From positions 724,299,149-724,363,148 of the forward strand of contig NC_081413.1 in the NCBI RefSeq assembly GCF_030272615.1: a stretch of DNA of 64,000 nt, in the 5' to 3' direction. The notes under the pieces were generated by a model that searched no databases, was not told the origin of the DNA, and was given only the letters and a program-made list of their open reading frames with translations. Source of the DNA: Cryptomeria japonica (taxonomy: Eukaryota; Streptophyta; Pinopsida; Cupressales; Cupressaceae). The position numbers and the translations under genes are program-made. Below, in pieces: positions 36,611 to 48,700 of this stretch (position 1 is the first letter of the stretch; each line of letters opens with the position of its first letter).

Positions 36611-38330
36611 TGTAGAACATAAGATATCATTGAGAGAGGGGTGAATCGGTGATTATAAACAATTTCAAATAGTGTGTGCAACTGGTAGAATAATGAAAAC
36701 ACTAACAAGCAATCACACACAAAAGCTCATCACATAACACTAGATATACGAGGAAAACTCAATGTGGGAAAAACCTCGGTGAGAAATGTTGTTGGAGATC
36801 TACTGCTCCAATATAGCTTCACAATGAAATAACAGTTTTACAATGTTTAGGGCACCAACCCAAGGAGCACCAACCCCTAACAATTTATGGGAACCTATCC
36901 AAAGGAGAACCAACCCCTAATCTATTCTGAGCACCAACCCCTACACTGAGCACCCACTTAGTGAAATACAATGAGATATAAAATCAATACAATGATAAGC
37001 ACCTTGTTACAAATGAGTTTTGTAACCACTGCAAACAATTCACTATGTCAATTGAACTCTTTTCTGTCACACTACTTCTCTACCAGATCTCAGTTCTCTC
37101 TGTTTGAATCCTTTTCAACTCATCTTCTACCTTGTCGAATCTCCTCTCACTCTCTCTACTCTCCTTCATTCTATATTGCTACCTTACTATTTTAATCTCT
37201 ACCAGTTTGATGGACTGTTATACTCTGTAACTATTTATAAGTTAACTTAAACCTTGATGATTAAACCCCTATTGTCGGTTCTTCTTCTAACACTCAGTCA
37301 CTTCAATATTTTTGCTATCAATGCTTAGATTGATCAACTCTCATCTAGCATCATCACAATTTCTCATCATCAATCAACTTAAGTCTTTGATCTGCACATT
37401 TATACACATGCTTTCCCGCAAAAAAAAGTTCAAACTTTACATGCCTAGGGTTTTCTTCACTGACTCAATTTGTATCAAATCAAATCAGATCTTATTTCTT
37501 GGATTGACAACCTATAATAAATCAAACACACCACCATTTTTTATCCTTCCAATACACGTTCACTATATTTAGGAAATTGGATCTTGTTCATTGGCCTTGA
37601 TTTTGTTGATCATAATACTAAAAATCTCTACCTTTCGATCTACTCCGAGTCGCAATCCTCTGCAATCGATCCGTGATTTCTGTAGTCTTCATTTAATATC
37701 GACCTAATCAACAACTACCTCATTGATGCATAATTCACCTACCATTGCATGTTCACCACCTAGAGTCCATGTGTTTTCTCTGTCGACATCCAACTCACTT
37801 TTATCGTGTTGGTTCAAGCTCGGTCACCAACCAAACATACTACTGGTATACACCAGCCAGTTAACCTTCATATCATGCACTTCTTTATTCTACCAGTTAG
37901 GACATGTTATCCTAGACCGCACTTGACAAACTATGAAACATACCCGGGTTAAGCCACTATCATAAATCTCCATCATTTACCGGTGACAGTCCTCAAATGT
38001 TTTGCCAAAGTGGAAAACTCACATCCTTTCATTTTCTTATCCAGGTCACATACTTTTCTCTCGGTGTTGTATTCACATCTTCAATATATGATCTGGCAGC
38101 CATCCAATTTGTTTTCCTCTAGTTTTGTCTGTCTTCCCTTCAACTTGGACATTAACCATTATGCTACATCTCCATCCAGTGGGAATCCTTCAATTTGTCT
38201 CTTGGCTTGTTTACCGGTTGACATACTTACTAGTAACATCAACATGCCAACAATCTCCGATACTCCAACTTGCTTACCGGTAACATCAACTTGCACACTG
38301 ATTGACATCAATGACAACACAATGCCAACA
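36611..38330 (-). repeat. 5' LTR of Copia-I
   Basis: 1720 bases, TGTTGGCATTGTG to GTTCTACA on the minus strand. Its outer end shares a GACATCAATGACAACA word with the solo LTR at 48701-50193. Confidence 0.9.
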
Positions 38331-39525
38331 TCAACCACAAGGATATGAGGTCAAAGCTCAGGAGGAGTTAGTGTGTAGGTTGAAGAAGAGTTTGTCAACA
38401 TGCAGGTTGAATAAGAGTTTGTATGGACTAAAGCAAACACCCCAACAATGGTATTTGAAATTTGATAATTTCATGGTTGAACAAGGTTACCATGGATGTC
38501 ATTTTGATCATTGCATTTATTTTAAGAGATTGGATAATGACAATTATATTATCTTGTTACTTTATGTTGATGGCATACTTGTTGTTGGGTCTAACATGCA
38601 ACATATAAATGAACTTAAACAGAAATTAGCAAGGCCATTTTCTATGAAGGATTTGGGTGCAGCTAAGCAAATCCTTGGTATGAAGATTTCACCGGATAAG
38701 AAAAATAGAACATTAACTTTGTCCCAAAGTGAGTATATAAAGAAGGTGTTGAAAAGATTTAACATGCATAATTCAAAAGCAGATAGAACACCTTTGGCTA
38801 GTCATTTCAAATAGACTATGGAGTTGTGTCCAAAGACATAGAAAGAGGTAAACAAAATGTCTAACATTCTGTATTCATCAGTTGTTGGAAGTCTGATGTA
38901 TGCGACGGTATGCACATGACCATATATTACATATGCAGTAGGAGTTGTGAGCAAGTATATGAGCAATCTGGGAATGAAACATTAGAACGTTGTCAAATGG
39001 ATTCTCAGGTATTTGAGAGGTACTTCTACCAAGGCCTTATGTTTTAAAGGATCAAATGTTTCTCTATGAGGATATGTTGACTATGATCTAGCAGGTGACA
39101 TTGATACCAAGCGGAGTACTACAGGGTATGTTTTTACAGTAGGGGGAACTGCAGTTAGTTGGATTTGTAGACTGCAAAAGGTTGTTGCACTTTCAACCAT
39201 TGAAGTTGAGTATGTGGTTGCTACCGAAGCTAGCAAGGAGATGATTTGGTTACAACATTTTATGAAGGAATTGGGCTAGATGCAGGAGGATGGCCCATTG
39301 TACACTGATAGCTAGAGTGTCATTCATCTTGCAAAGATTTTTGCTCTTCATTCGAGGACAAAACACATTTAGCTTAGGTACCACTTCATACGGTCTATTT
39401 TGGAGGATGGCTAGTTACGGCTAAAGAAGATTCACACAAGTGACATTCCTATAGACATGTTCATGAATGAAGTCACATGGGAGAAGTTGATTTCCTCATT
39501 AGCTTCTCATGGCTTTCTTGACTAA
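38331..39525 (+). pseudogene. reverse transcriptase (C-terminal part) and RNase H of Copia-H
   Basis: Continues PQGYEVKAQEELVCRLKKSL. A 27-base tandem duplication (38374-38400 and 38401-38427) adds nine codons before SLYGLKQ. The catalytic motif is YVDGILVVG where YVDD is expected, so the second Asp is Gly. RNase H follows: GYVDYDLAGDIDTKRSTTGY, VALSTIEVEYVVATEASKE. Stops lie at 38812, 38840, 38919 and beyond. Confidence 0.86.
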
Positions 39526-39553
39526 AAATCATGAATAAAGGAATAGCCAAGTA

Positions 39554-40659
<1,106 letters not shown>

Positions 40660-42090
40660 TGTAGACGTATAAAAATGACCATATTCCTAAATGAATATTT
40701 TATGTTCATTCCTCTATTTAATTAAATCCAATTTAATTAAATTACCAACATTCCTCTATTTAATTAAGTAAATTATTCAATTTATTTAGTTAAATTCACT
40801 AAAACCCCTTTTATCATTTAATTGAATAAATCATTTTATTTAATAAAAACCCTTCTACCCACTTTTAATTTAATTCACATTTAATTAAATAGTTTATCCC
40901 AAATTGATTAAATCTAATTTATTCAATTTCCCAAACTGCAACCAAATTGAAATAAATTAAATTTATTTTAATTAAATTCTATTTTTCCCACCCACTTGCA
41001 AAATCCTACATCTCCCACTTACCTCTCTAAACCCCCTTCTAGATTCTTCTAATCACTTCTAAATTAGCCTAACACATCTCCTAAATATTGTCACATCCTT
41101 AAACAAAGGGAAGTCACTTCTCAAACCCTCGAAGTCTTTGAAAACCATTAAAGGCTTTATGTCTTCAACAAATTAACCTTGAAAGTCTTCCAAACCATTA
41201 ATGGTTAACTCAACCTTCTTACATGGTTAGAGACTTTTTGCCTAACTTAACCCTCATCTAACCCAAGGGTCTCATCAAGCATTCATTTCTTTGACCATGG
41301 TTATCCCTTTAACCCTTGCACAAGAGTTTATCCTTTGGGTAAAAGCTTTATCCAATGGGTAATCCTAGCCTAACCTTAACCCTTACCTCCTAAGGTAACC
41401 ATGAGGTCTTCTCAAGCATTTAATGCTTCTTACATCTCCTCTCAAGCAGTCTCTTGTTGACAATTATCACCATTTCATTCGTGAGAATTGTGAACATGGA
41501 TTGATAACTTTCAATCCTGGCCCTTGTTAAGATCATCCAATCTTGACCATCTATTGCCCTATTTTCCCTATAAATAGAGCCCATTCCTTCTTCAAATCAA
41601 TCAAGTCTTTTGTGCATCAAACTTATAGTCTCATAACATTAAGCATATCATCTCTCTTTGATAGAATAGCATTTTAGATCATTTTGATAGCATTCTAATC
41701 TTAGATATATCATGTTAATCTCATATCATGTTAGCTTCATCTTAGTATCATTTTCATACTAGTTTAAGCTTCATATCAATATCTTGCGTCCTATCATCAT
41801 CTAGTTTCATATCTAAATCATCGCTAGGATCTTGGTTGCATTCCATTTAGATCTTAGAATCATAAATCTCATTCTTTAGGTTGTCATCTTAAAGAATCAA
41901 GTGCTTTTCCAGGCTGAGAACCACCTTGAATCTTGAAGATCCTTGGAGATAGAGGAACATGAAACGATTTAAAGAGATTAGATTCATTTAACTTGATTTG
42001 TTTGGATTTCTAACCTCTAATGCAATGTGTCATGTGTGTGTTTGAATTGTTTTCTCCTCCTACAGGTTGACACCACTTTTCCAGCATACA
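40660..42090 (+). repeat. 5' LTR of the Ogre-like element
   Basis: 1431 bases, TGTAGACGTAT to CCAGCATACA. The first 350 bases carry many TTTAATTAAAT palindromes. The TATA box TATAAATA lies at 41569-41576, so transcription should start near 41600. Confidence 0.93.
41569..41576 (+). promoter_or_regulatory. TATA box in the 5' LTR
   Basis: CCCTATAAATAGAGCCC context; the right LTR has the same box at 59782-59789. Confidence 0.75.
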
Positions 42091-42094
42091 TTTC

Positions 42095-42113
42095 TGGTGC
42101 CCACCGTGGGGCC
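42095..42113 (+). promoter_or_regulatory. primer-binding site of the Ogre-like element
   Basis: TGGTGCCCACCGTGGGGCC begins four bases after the LTR. It differs from the initiator tRNA-Met site of the other elements. Tat/Ogre elements often use tRNA-Arg; I have not checked which tRNA matches. Confidence 0.7.
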
Positions 42114-42178
42114 AAACCCCATTAATGAAATCGGTTTTAAAATATATACACTTTTGTAGGTATGCGGGAAACAGGAAT

Positions 42179-42454
42179 TAGCGCGTGGAGAATATTATTT
42201 AGCGCATCTCGCTAACATTATAGCACATACCGTACACTGTTTAGCGCATGGGCTTTATACTCTAGCACGTGAAGTTCTTATATTAGCGCATTATCTTTAC
42301 TAACCTTTTCCTGTAGGTCTTGGCATGGAAGAAAAATAGAGTAACGCATCTAGTAAACATAGCAGTGCATCCGAAAAACAGAGCCGCACATCAGGTCTGT
42401 CCAATAGCACATCACAGTCATCCTCTAGCGCGTACAGTCTGTTCTGTAGTGCAT
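42179..42454 (+). repeat. TAGCGCRT array 1, exact 21-base register
   Basis: The 8-base core (TAGCGCAT, TAGCGCGT and variants) starts at 42179, 42200, 42221, 42242, 42263 and 42284. It then starts at 42342, 42363, 42384, 42405, 42426 and 42447. Within each group the step is exactly 21; the bases between cores are not conserved. Confidence 0.92.
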
Positions 42455-43959
42455 CACAAATAAAAAACAAAAAGAAAATTGTAACTGAACTTAAATTTAG
42501 ACTTGTAAAATTCCACCAAAACCCAAATTTTTCTAACTATTTGATTGGAATTTTTGCAAGACTCTGACAATTTCTTGCAGGTAGAGCTGGATTTTATTTG
42601 TAGAATTACAAATATTTTTAGATTTTTGCTAGCTTAGTTAAGTTAGTTAAAATTTAGAGTCATTTTAATTCTTGTTGGATAAAATTGAACTCACCTTACT
42701 TTGGGCTGTAAAACGAACCACAACAACAATCTTTTCTTGCTTTTCTAGGAGAAAATTTCTCAAATTTGGGTTTTAAAAAGAACAAAACAATCTTTATTTT
42801 TGCAAGCAAGGGCTAAAAAGAATCTCACCATCCTTTGGTGCTTAAATGGATCAATTTTACATTTTGCAAGAAAAAGGAACCTCACTTTAAAATTTTTTGC
42901 TTACAATCAAAGAGGGAAATTCTTCCCCTTTTATCGATTTCTTTTGTTGACCACCAAGATCGCAATTTTGCTTTGTTGACCAAGTTCTTTTCCTAGATTA
43001 GAAAATCATTGCTTTGAAGGAAATAAAAAGAACACCATGTTTTCATGGAGCAACATCTCCATATAGATCTTAGAAAATCATTGACTTGAAAGGTAAAAAG
43101 AACCTTGTTTGCCTTGTCTCAAAAGTAGAAGGTATATGCTCTCCCCTTAACTGGGTGATCAAAAAGCCAGCCTACTCTTACGCTTTTAGTCATACTACAT
43201 TTACATCCTTTAGCAGGCTTGCCTTCCCGAGAGGTTGAAAAACCCTTAAGGCCATTCGTGGCCGGTGTGAAGGGAATGACCTAAGTGGGAAATGGCTTTG
43301 ACGCCAAGTGTTCCAACCCACTATAATCAAATGTGGAAAGTGACGAAAGTCCTTTTCAACGGTTGCGCACAACGATTAGCCTTCCCCCAGTATCCTTGAG
43401 ATATGTAAAGCCTTTGTTCTAAAGGTTGGGAAGCCTCTTGAGGGAGTTTATCACTGACGGCCAAACAAGAGGCTTGATTACAAACCTTAGCATTAGAAAC
43501 CTTGAGCTGAGTCAATAACCAGACATTTGTAATATCATAGTGCAAGGGTGGGGAAGAATCCGCCGCCAAGATCGCTCACCATATATCTCCCAAGATAACT
43601 ACTCAATTGTGAAGCAATTCACTTTGAGTTAATTTTTGGCAAAAGGCAAAAAAATGGGCGCCCTCTAGGGGGTGATATGGCTATTTGAGCTGACGGAGTA
43701 TCGAGACTAGTGGGCTATGGTATTACTTATGACCCTTGAATAAAGAGTCTTTTTGAAGTGTATTATTTGTAACCAAACCTTTGAAAGATTAAGGATTTGA
43801 ACACATCCTCATAGAACATACACTTACTATTTAGATTAAGAAAAAATGGTTATATATTTGGTGTTGTGTCTTCATTTGTTACTTCCGAAAGTCATCTATC
43901 ATCACTAAAAACTCAAAACAAACACCAAAATCGCAGAAAATAATCAAGTCAGGGCATTT
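42455..43959 (+). other. leader of the Ogre-like element, middle part
   Basis: No supported gene. AT-rich to about 43120. Then a GC-richer block (43190-43700) has inverted words such as AAGGCCATTCGTGGCCGG and GGGCGCCCTCTAGGGGGTG. Open frames on the minus strand here (43190-43569) are chance frames. Confidence 0.5.
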
Positions 43960-44333
43960 TAGCGCATAAGAGCAGCATCTTAGCGCGTGACAATCATACT
44001 TTAGCGCATCAAAACTTACCTCTAGCGCGTAAAGTATTAATAGTAGCGCGTTGTCGAAAGTTAAAATCAGCAGTGGCAGTTAGTGCGTTCTGAAAATAGA
44101 TTAGCGTGTGGAAGGATCAGCCTAGCGCGTGGAGGTCAATTCTTAGCGTGTAGAGTATAAACATTAGCGTGTCAGCAACTCATATTAGTGCATGATATTT
44201 TGAAATCAGATCTGAAACAAAATTTATTGTCAGAAACAGTTAGTGCGTAGATCGAGGCAACGTAGCGCATGGGGTCTTTCCCTTAGCGCTTTGAGAAACT
44301 TTTGTAGCGCATAAAGTCTCTGTTTCAGTGCAT
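43960..44333 (+). repeat. TAGCGCRT array 2, exact 21-base register
   Basis: Cores start at 43960, 43981, 44002, 44023 and 44044. They resume at 44081, 44102, 44123, 44144, 44165 and 44186, and again at 44241, then 44263, 44284, 44305 and 44326. Nearly all steps are exactly 21. Confidence 0.92.
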
Positions 44334-45217
44334 GGTCAAAATCAAAAAAACAAAGAGCAAAACAGAGGTAAATTTGGAAAATTTTGAAAACATTTTCAAA
44401 AACCTCCTTTCATCAGCTTGAACTTCATCAAATCAAGATATCGAGAACAGACCTAAAAAGCTATTTCTAAAGCAAATTTCTTATCAAACAAAAGTTGTCA
44501 AAACATCTAAAACTGGTCACATGATAAACATATCTATCCTATCAAAATCAGGAGACATCATCACACGTAGCCAATAGGTCCTTTTTATCAAGCGAATTTT
44601 ATCCCAAACACACTTGTTTTAAAACTCCAAGTTGTCAAATCAAGTTTCCATATCGGGAGACTTTTTCCATATCATTTGACACACTTTGTCGTGAGGGGGC
44701 ATCTAAACCTTCACTTGGATAAAGTAAAACTTGAGTTTCCAAAACAAGATAAACTAAATCCCAACTAACTCAAAAGGAACCATTGATCGCTTGTGCATGA
44801 CTAATCCTCATATTCTAAGAAGAAAGAATATTTATCGTAAAATATTTATCGTAACACTAAGTTAAAGAAACAACAACCAAGTCCTTCGAAGTTTGCCAAA
44901 AGAAATAAATTTTTATACATCAATTGTCAACTCTTCAAATCTCATCGAACATTTCTTCATCATGTACGACTCTATATTCAAAACAAATCAAACGAATTTG
45001 ACAAGGAACCTTTGAAGACTAGAGCATTCTACCAAAAATCCACATTCAGTCAACAAATCAATTGTGGAGGAAAGATCAATCTGGCATTCTTTCCTGACAA
45101 GTGCATCACTTATAACTTCCCAAGGTTACCACCACCAACCCCCAAATATTTCTAAAAATGCCTACTATAACTCGCTCTCAATGAAACAAACAAAGTGAAA
45201 CAACACCAGAATCAAGC
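44334..45217 (+). other. leader of the Ogre-like element, last part before gag
   Basis: No domain or repeat seen. A short frame starting ATGCCTACTATAACTCGC near 45158 resembles a gag N-terminus but stops after eight codons; it may be the original start, lost by a frameshift. Confidence 0.4.
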
Positions 45218-46799
45218 ATGAATCAAAGGTTATATAATCCTTTTGAAGGTCCACATCTAGAGGAGCCTGAAATTACTGACGAACTCCTTCAAGAATCTCA
45301 GGAAAGCACTTCCTTTCAAAATATTGTAGAACGATTCATGGAGAATGACAAAGAAAAATATATGCTCATGCTCACAAGTAAAGGAATTAAACTTCTGGAA
45401 GATTTAGACACAAACATTTTTGGAATAGGATCTCGACATTATGAATATCAAAAATGACAAAGAGAAGAAGAGGCTCGTGACCCTGAACAAAACACACCTG
45501 AACAAAATATCCTAGAATTGAATATACCCAAGCAAAATATCCCGAAGCAAAACATACCATTCAACACACCTTTTCAACTGAGAACCAATGCAAGAGAAGA
45601 ATTCTTCCCTCGGCAAAATAATGCACCTTTGGTTGCTCTTACTCAACAAATGCAAATGTTACAAAGACAAATGTAAGACATGCACCAAGGGACAATAGTA
45701 CGGTACTCATTAAATGAAATTTGTCCTTATCCGTTTGATAGACGATTGAACATGGTGCCTTTCCCTCCAAACTCGGATGTTCCCAAATTTTACAAGTATA
45801 ATGGGAAAAGTGATCCTCGTGATCATGTTTGAGAATTCTACACAATGAGTCTTGAATTTGCTCATGATGACACCTATTTAATGAGGTTATTCCCAAGAAG
45901 CTTGGGAGGACAAACAATGGAATGGTTATCCAAAATCACACCTCCTGTTTGATCATTTGATGAACTAGTCAACAAATTCATAACGCAATATTCCTATAAC
46001 ATTCAACATGCTATCACCATGTTGGACATCTGTAACACCAAACAGAAAAACAATGAAACATTCATGGTATTCCTTCAACATTGGCGACGTATGGTTTCAC
46101 GATATTCTTGAAAAGGAGAAAATGGAAATTTTCATCGACAACTTGAATGGTGAGATAAGTTATAGGCTCAAACTCCAATGCATACCATCTTTCACTAAAT
46201 TGATTGAGAATGGAATTCAAGTAGAAGAAGCATGTGTCAAGAAAGGAACGCTAAAATTCTTCAAAGAAGGAACAGGTTCATCAAATTACAACAACCAAAA
46301 CAACAACAACTTGGACAAATCCAGATTCTAGACCAGAAACAAAAACAATGGAAACGAAGGAGGAAACGAATCACATGATCCAAAATCCAAGCAACCCGTG
46401 CTCGCATTATCAAGAAATCCTCAAGCTACAAAGAATCCCAAAGGTGCTAACCCAGACACTAACACTTGCGCACCAAATACCAATCAGAGTCAACCCAACA
46501 CCAATAATACCAACAATGCTCAAAACAACAACACAAATCAAGGGCCTAATAACAATTCACGAGGTAACACTAACAATTTTAAAAAATGAATCTACACACT
46601 ATTAGGACAATCATTGGAGTCAACATTCAGAGAACTCCTGGCAAACAAAATTATCTCTTTACCATCAATCAGCAACTATGAACCACAAATCAAACCACCT
46701 TGGTGGAATGACTCGCACTTGTGTGATTTTCATCGCTACAAAGTTCATCAAACGAACAATTGCATGAGACTGAAAAAACATTGTTTAGGACATGATTAA
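45218..46799 (+). pseudogene. gag of the Ogre-like element
   Basis: The frame from the ATG at 45218 passes stops at 45455 and 45674 and enters the retrotransposon gag core: PKFYKYNGKSDPRDHV, a stop, EFYTMSLEFAHDD and LFPRSLGGQTMEWLSKITPP. A frameshift near 46100 moves to the frame with DILEKEKMEIFIDNLNGEIS. An Asn/Gln-rich linker (46400-46590) follows, then WWNDSHLCDFHRYKVHQTNN, a Cys/His block typical of Tat gag. Another frameshift near 46795 leads to the protease part. Confidence 0.82.
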
Positions 46800-47826
46800 T
46801 AGAGGTGATTTAACAGTTGATGGTCTCAAGACAAATGGCGACCATGGAGCCTTTAAAAATCCTCTGCCAAACTACAACAAGGACGGAGCTTCAACCTCAA
46901 ACAATACACGTGGAGCTCGTATCAATCACATCTACAATAACACCATCAATCATATATCAGCTATCGATAATCAAGTAAACGTCATCACAATCTAAGATAA
47001 GCTTGATCATGAATATATCAATGTAACAACCAGAGCTCAAAAATATGTCTTGAAGGGACATACATCAACGACAAACACCATACCCAAAATTCAATATGAT
47101 CTTGTCAACCAACTGCGTAAAACTCCTACTCAAATATCCATACTAGAGTTGTTGAAACTTTCACCAAAACACAAAGACATATTGGAACAAGTGTTATTAG
47201 AAACAAATGTAACTCAAGATCTGGATGCTAAAAAATTCCAAGCCATGGTCGCTCATATGAGAGGACCTCATAATCTCACCTTTTCTGAGCATGATAATAT
47301 CTCATCGAGCCATCCGCATAATACTCCTCTCCATATTGAAGTCATAGTCTATAAACACCGAGTTAAACAAGTATTAATAGATGGAGGAGTTGGACTTAAT
47401 ATTTGTACCTTAAAACTTATCCGTGCATTAGGCTTCTCTGAGGAGTCTATTGATCCACGCAAAAAGATTACTATAAAAGCATATGATAATGAAGAAAGGT
47501 CATCTAAAGGAACAGTGATGTTGTCGATTCAGGTCGGACCAATACAAAAGGATACTATGTGTCAGGTATTAGACATAGACCTCACATACAATATCTTATT
47601 AGGTCGACCCTGGATACATGAAATGCAAGCAGTGCCTTCTACCTATCACCAGTGTGTAAAATTTCCCTACAACAAGCAAGAAATTTCTATATCAGCTGAT
47701 CACAATCCATTTCAACATTGTAACATAATGGGGGTAGCCCAAGATAGCCTGGTTCGGCATAATAGAGAAAAACAAAATTCTTTAGCACCAGATCTTCAGC
47801 AGGAAAAGTCTACATCACTGTCTTGA
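46792..47826 (+). pseudogene. protease region of the Ogre-like element
   Basis: Starts INRGDLTVDGLKTNGDHGAF and has one stop at 46993. The active-site motif is VLIDGGVGLNICTLKLI, the Tat-type form D-G-G/A. The second block NILLGRPWIHEMQAVPSTYH and CVKFP is intact. The frame is open from 47050 to 47826. Confidence 0.85.
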
Positions 47827-47859
47827 GATTTCAAGCAAAAACTGAAAAATCAAAAAGCA

Positions 47860-48700
47860 CGGCATGGGAGAATACTCTTTAGAGCCCATGTGTTTGGCCA
47901 ACTTACCAACATCATCTAAATCCCATGGATTACCTACAACATCAACACATCAAGCAATTCAGCCCATCACCAAGTTTGATGGCACATTCATGTAGCTAGG
48001 CACTTTAGAAAATGAATCAGAGGAAAAGGACATCCTTAGTTGGTTATACAAGGATGAAGAGGAAAATAACAAAGCAGCTACTATGGAAGTGGTTATACCA
48101 ACACACATGTATGGAAAAGGCTACTTAATCATGCAACAAATGGGATATAATGGCAAAGGACCTATCGAAAAATGTAAAGAAGGCTTCACCGAGCCAATAG
48201 ATCCTCATTCACAGTTTAGTAGAGCCAAAACAGGATTAGGTTTTGAACTCACTCGGCTACCAAGAAGGACCCCATGCAAATATCAAAAACCTCAGTGGAA
48301 AGCAAAGAAGAAGTACAAAGAGGAATCCTGGCAGGAGGCACTATATGAGTCAGTAGAGAAAATACGTCAGGAACGTGAACACCAAGAAAGGAAGCAAACT
48401 CAAGCAAAGCCCATCATTCAAAAGAAGGCGGCATCTACAAAAGTACATCATGTTCAAAAACCAATATCCAACAAAGCAGAATCACCTCCTGATAGCATCA
48501 TTCTTCCTCCAGAAGGGATAGTATATGAACAAATACAAAGAGTGGAAGCAGGATCCGACACAGAATCCAAGAAAACTATAAAACTTGTATCAATCATCAA
48601 GGACCTGTTCTCACCCTACAACATACCAGTTCACAGCTTTGACAGAATTTGGGATACTACCTCTGAAACTGATTCCAATGAATATGAATGGGGCAGTTAT
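47860..48700 (+). pseudogene. G-patch region between protease and reverse transcriptase
   Basis: The frame reads through 48083-48700 with MYGKGYLIMQQMGYNGKG at 48107-48160, then SRAKTGLGF near 48220-48245. This is the Gly-rich G-patch pattern (G-x-G...G-x-x-G-x-GL), known in RNA-binding proteins and in some retroviruses and plant gypsy elements. A Lys/Glu/Gln-rich helix follows (YESVEKIRQEREHQERKQTQ). A stop near 47992 breaks the frame upstream. The frame continues after the solo LTR at 50194 (SNATEDICAKDIHTP). Confidence 0.8.

Larger units (their letters stand above)
31760..38330 (-). mobile_element. Copia-I: Ty1/copia element lacking protease and integrase
   Basis: 6571 bases with LTRs at 31760-33463 and 36611-38330. 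Flanks read GCAAC (31755-31759) and TCAAC (38331-38335), a five-base duplication with one change. Minus-strand order is gag, then directly reverse transcriptase and RNase H. The junction near 35700 goes from the gag zinc-knuckle tail to the block just upstream of reverse transcriptase, so protease and integrase are missing. It is inserted in the reverse transcriptase of Copia-H. Confidence 0.92.

Noticed and set aside
43190-43569. Two minus-strand frames in the Ogre-like leader
   Set aside because: Short, no domain, within non-coding leader; considered chance.
42179-44333. Possible CRISPR-like array
   Set aside because: Short cores with unique spacers recall one, but 8-base cores and ~13-base spacers in a plant retrotransposon leader do not fit CRISPR.
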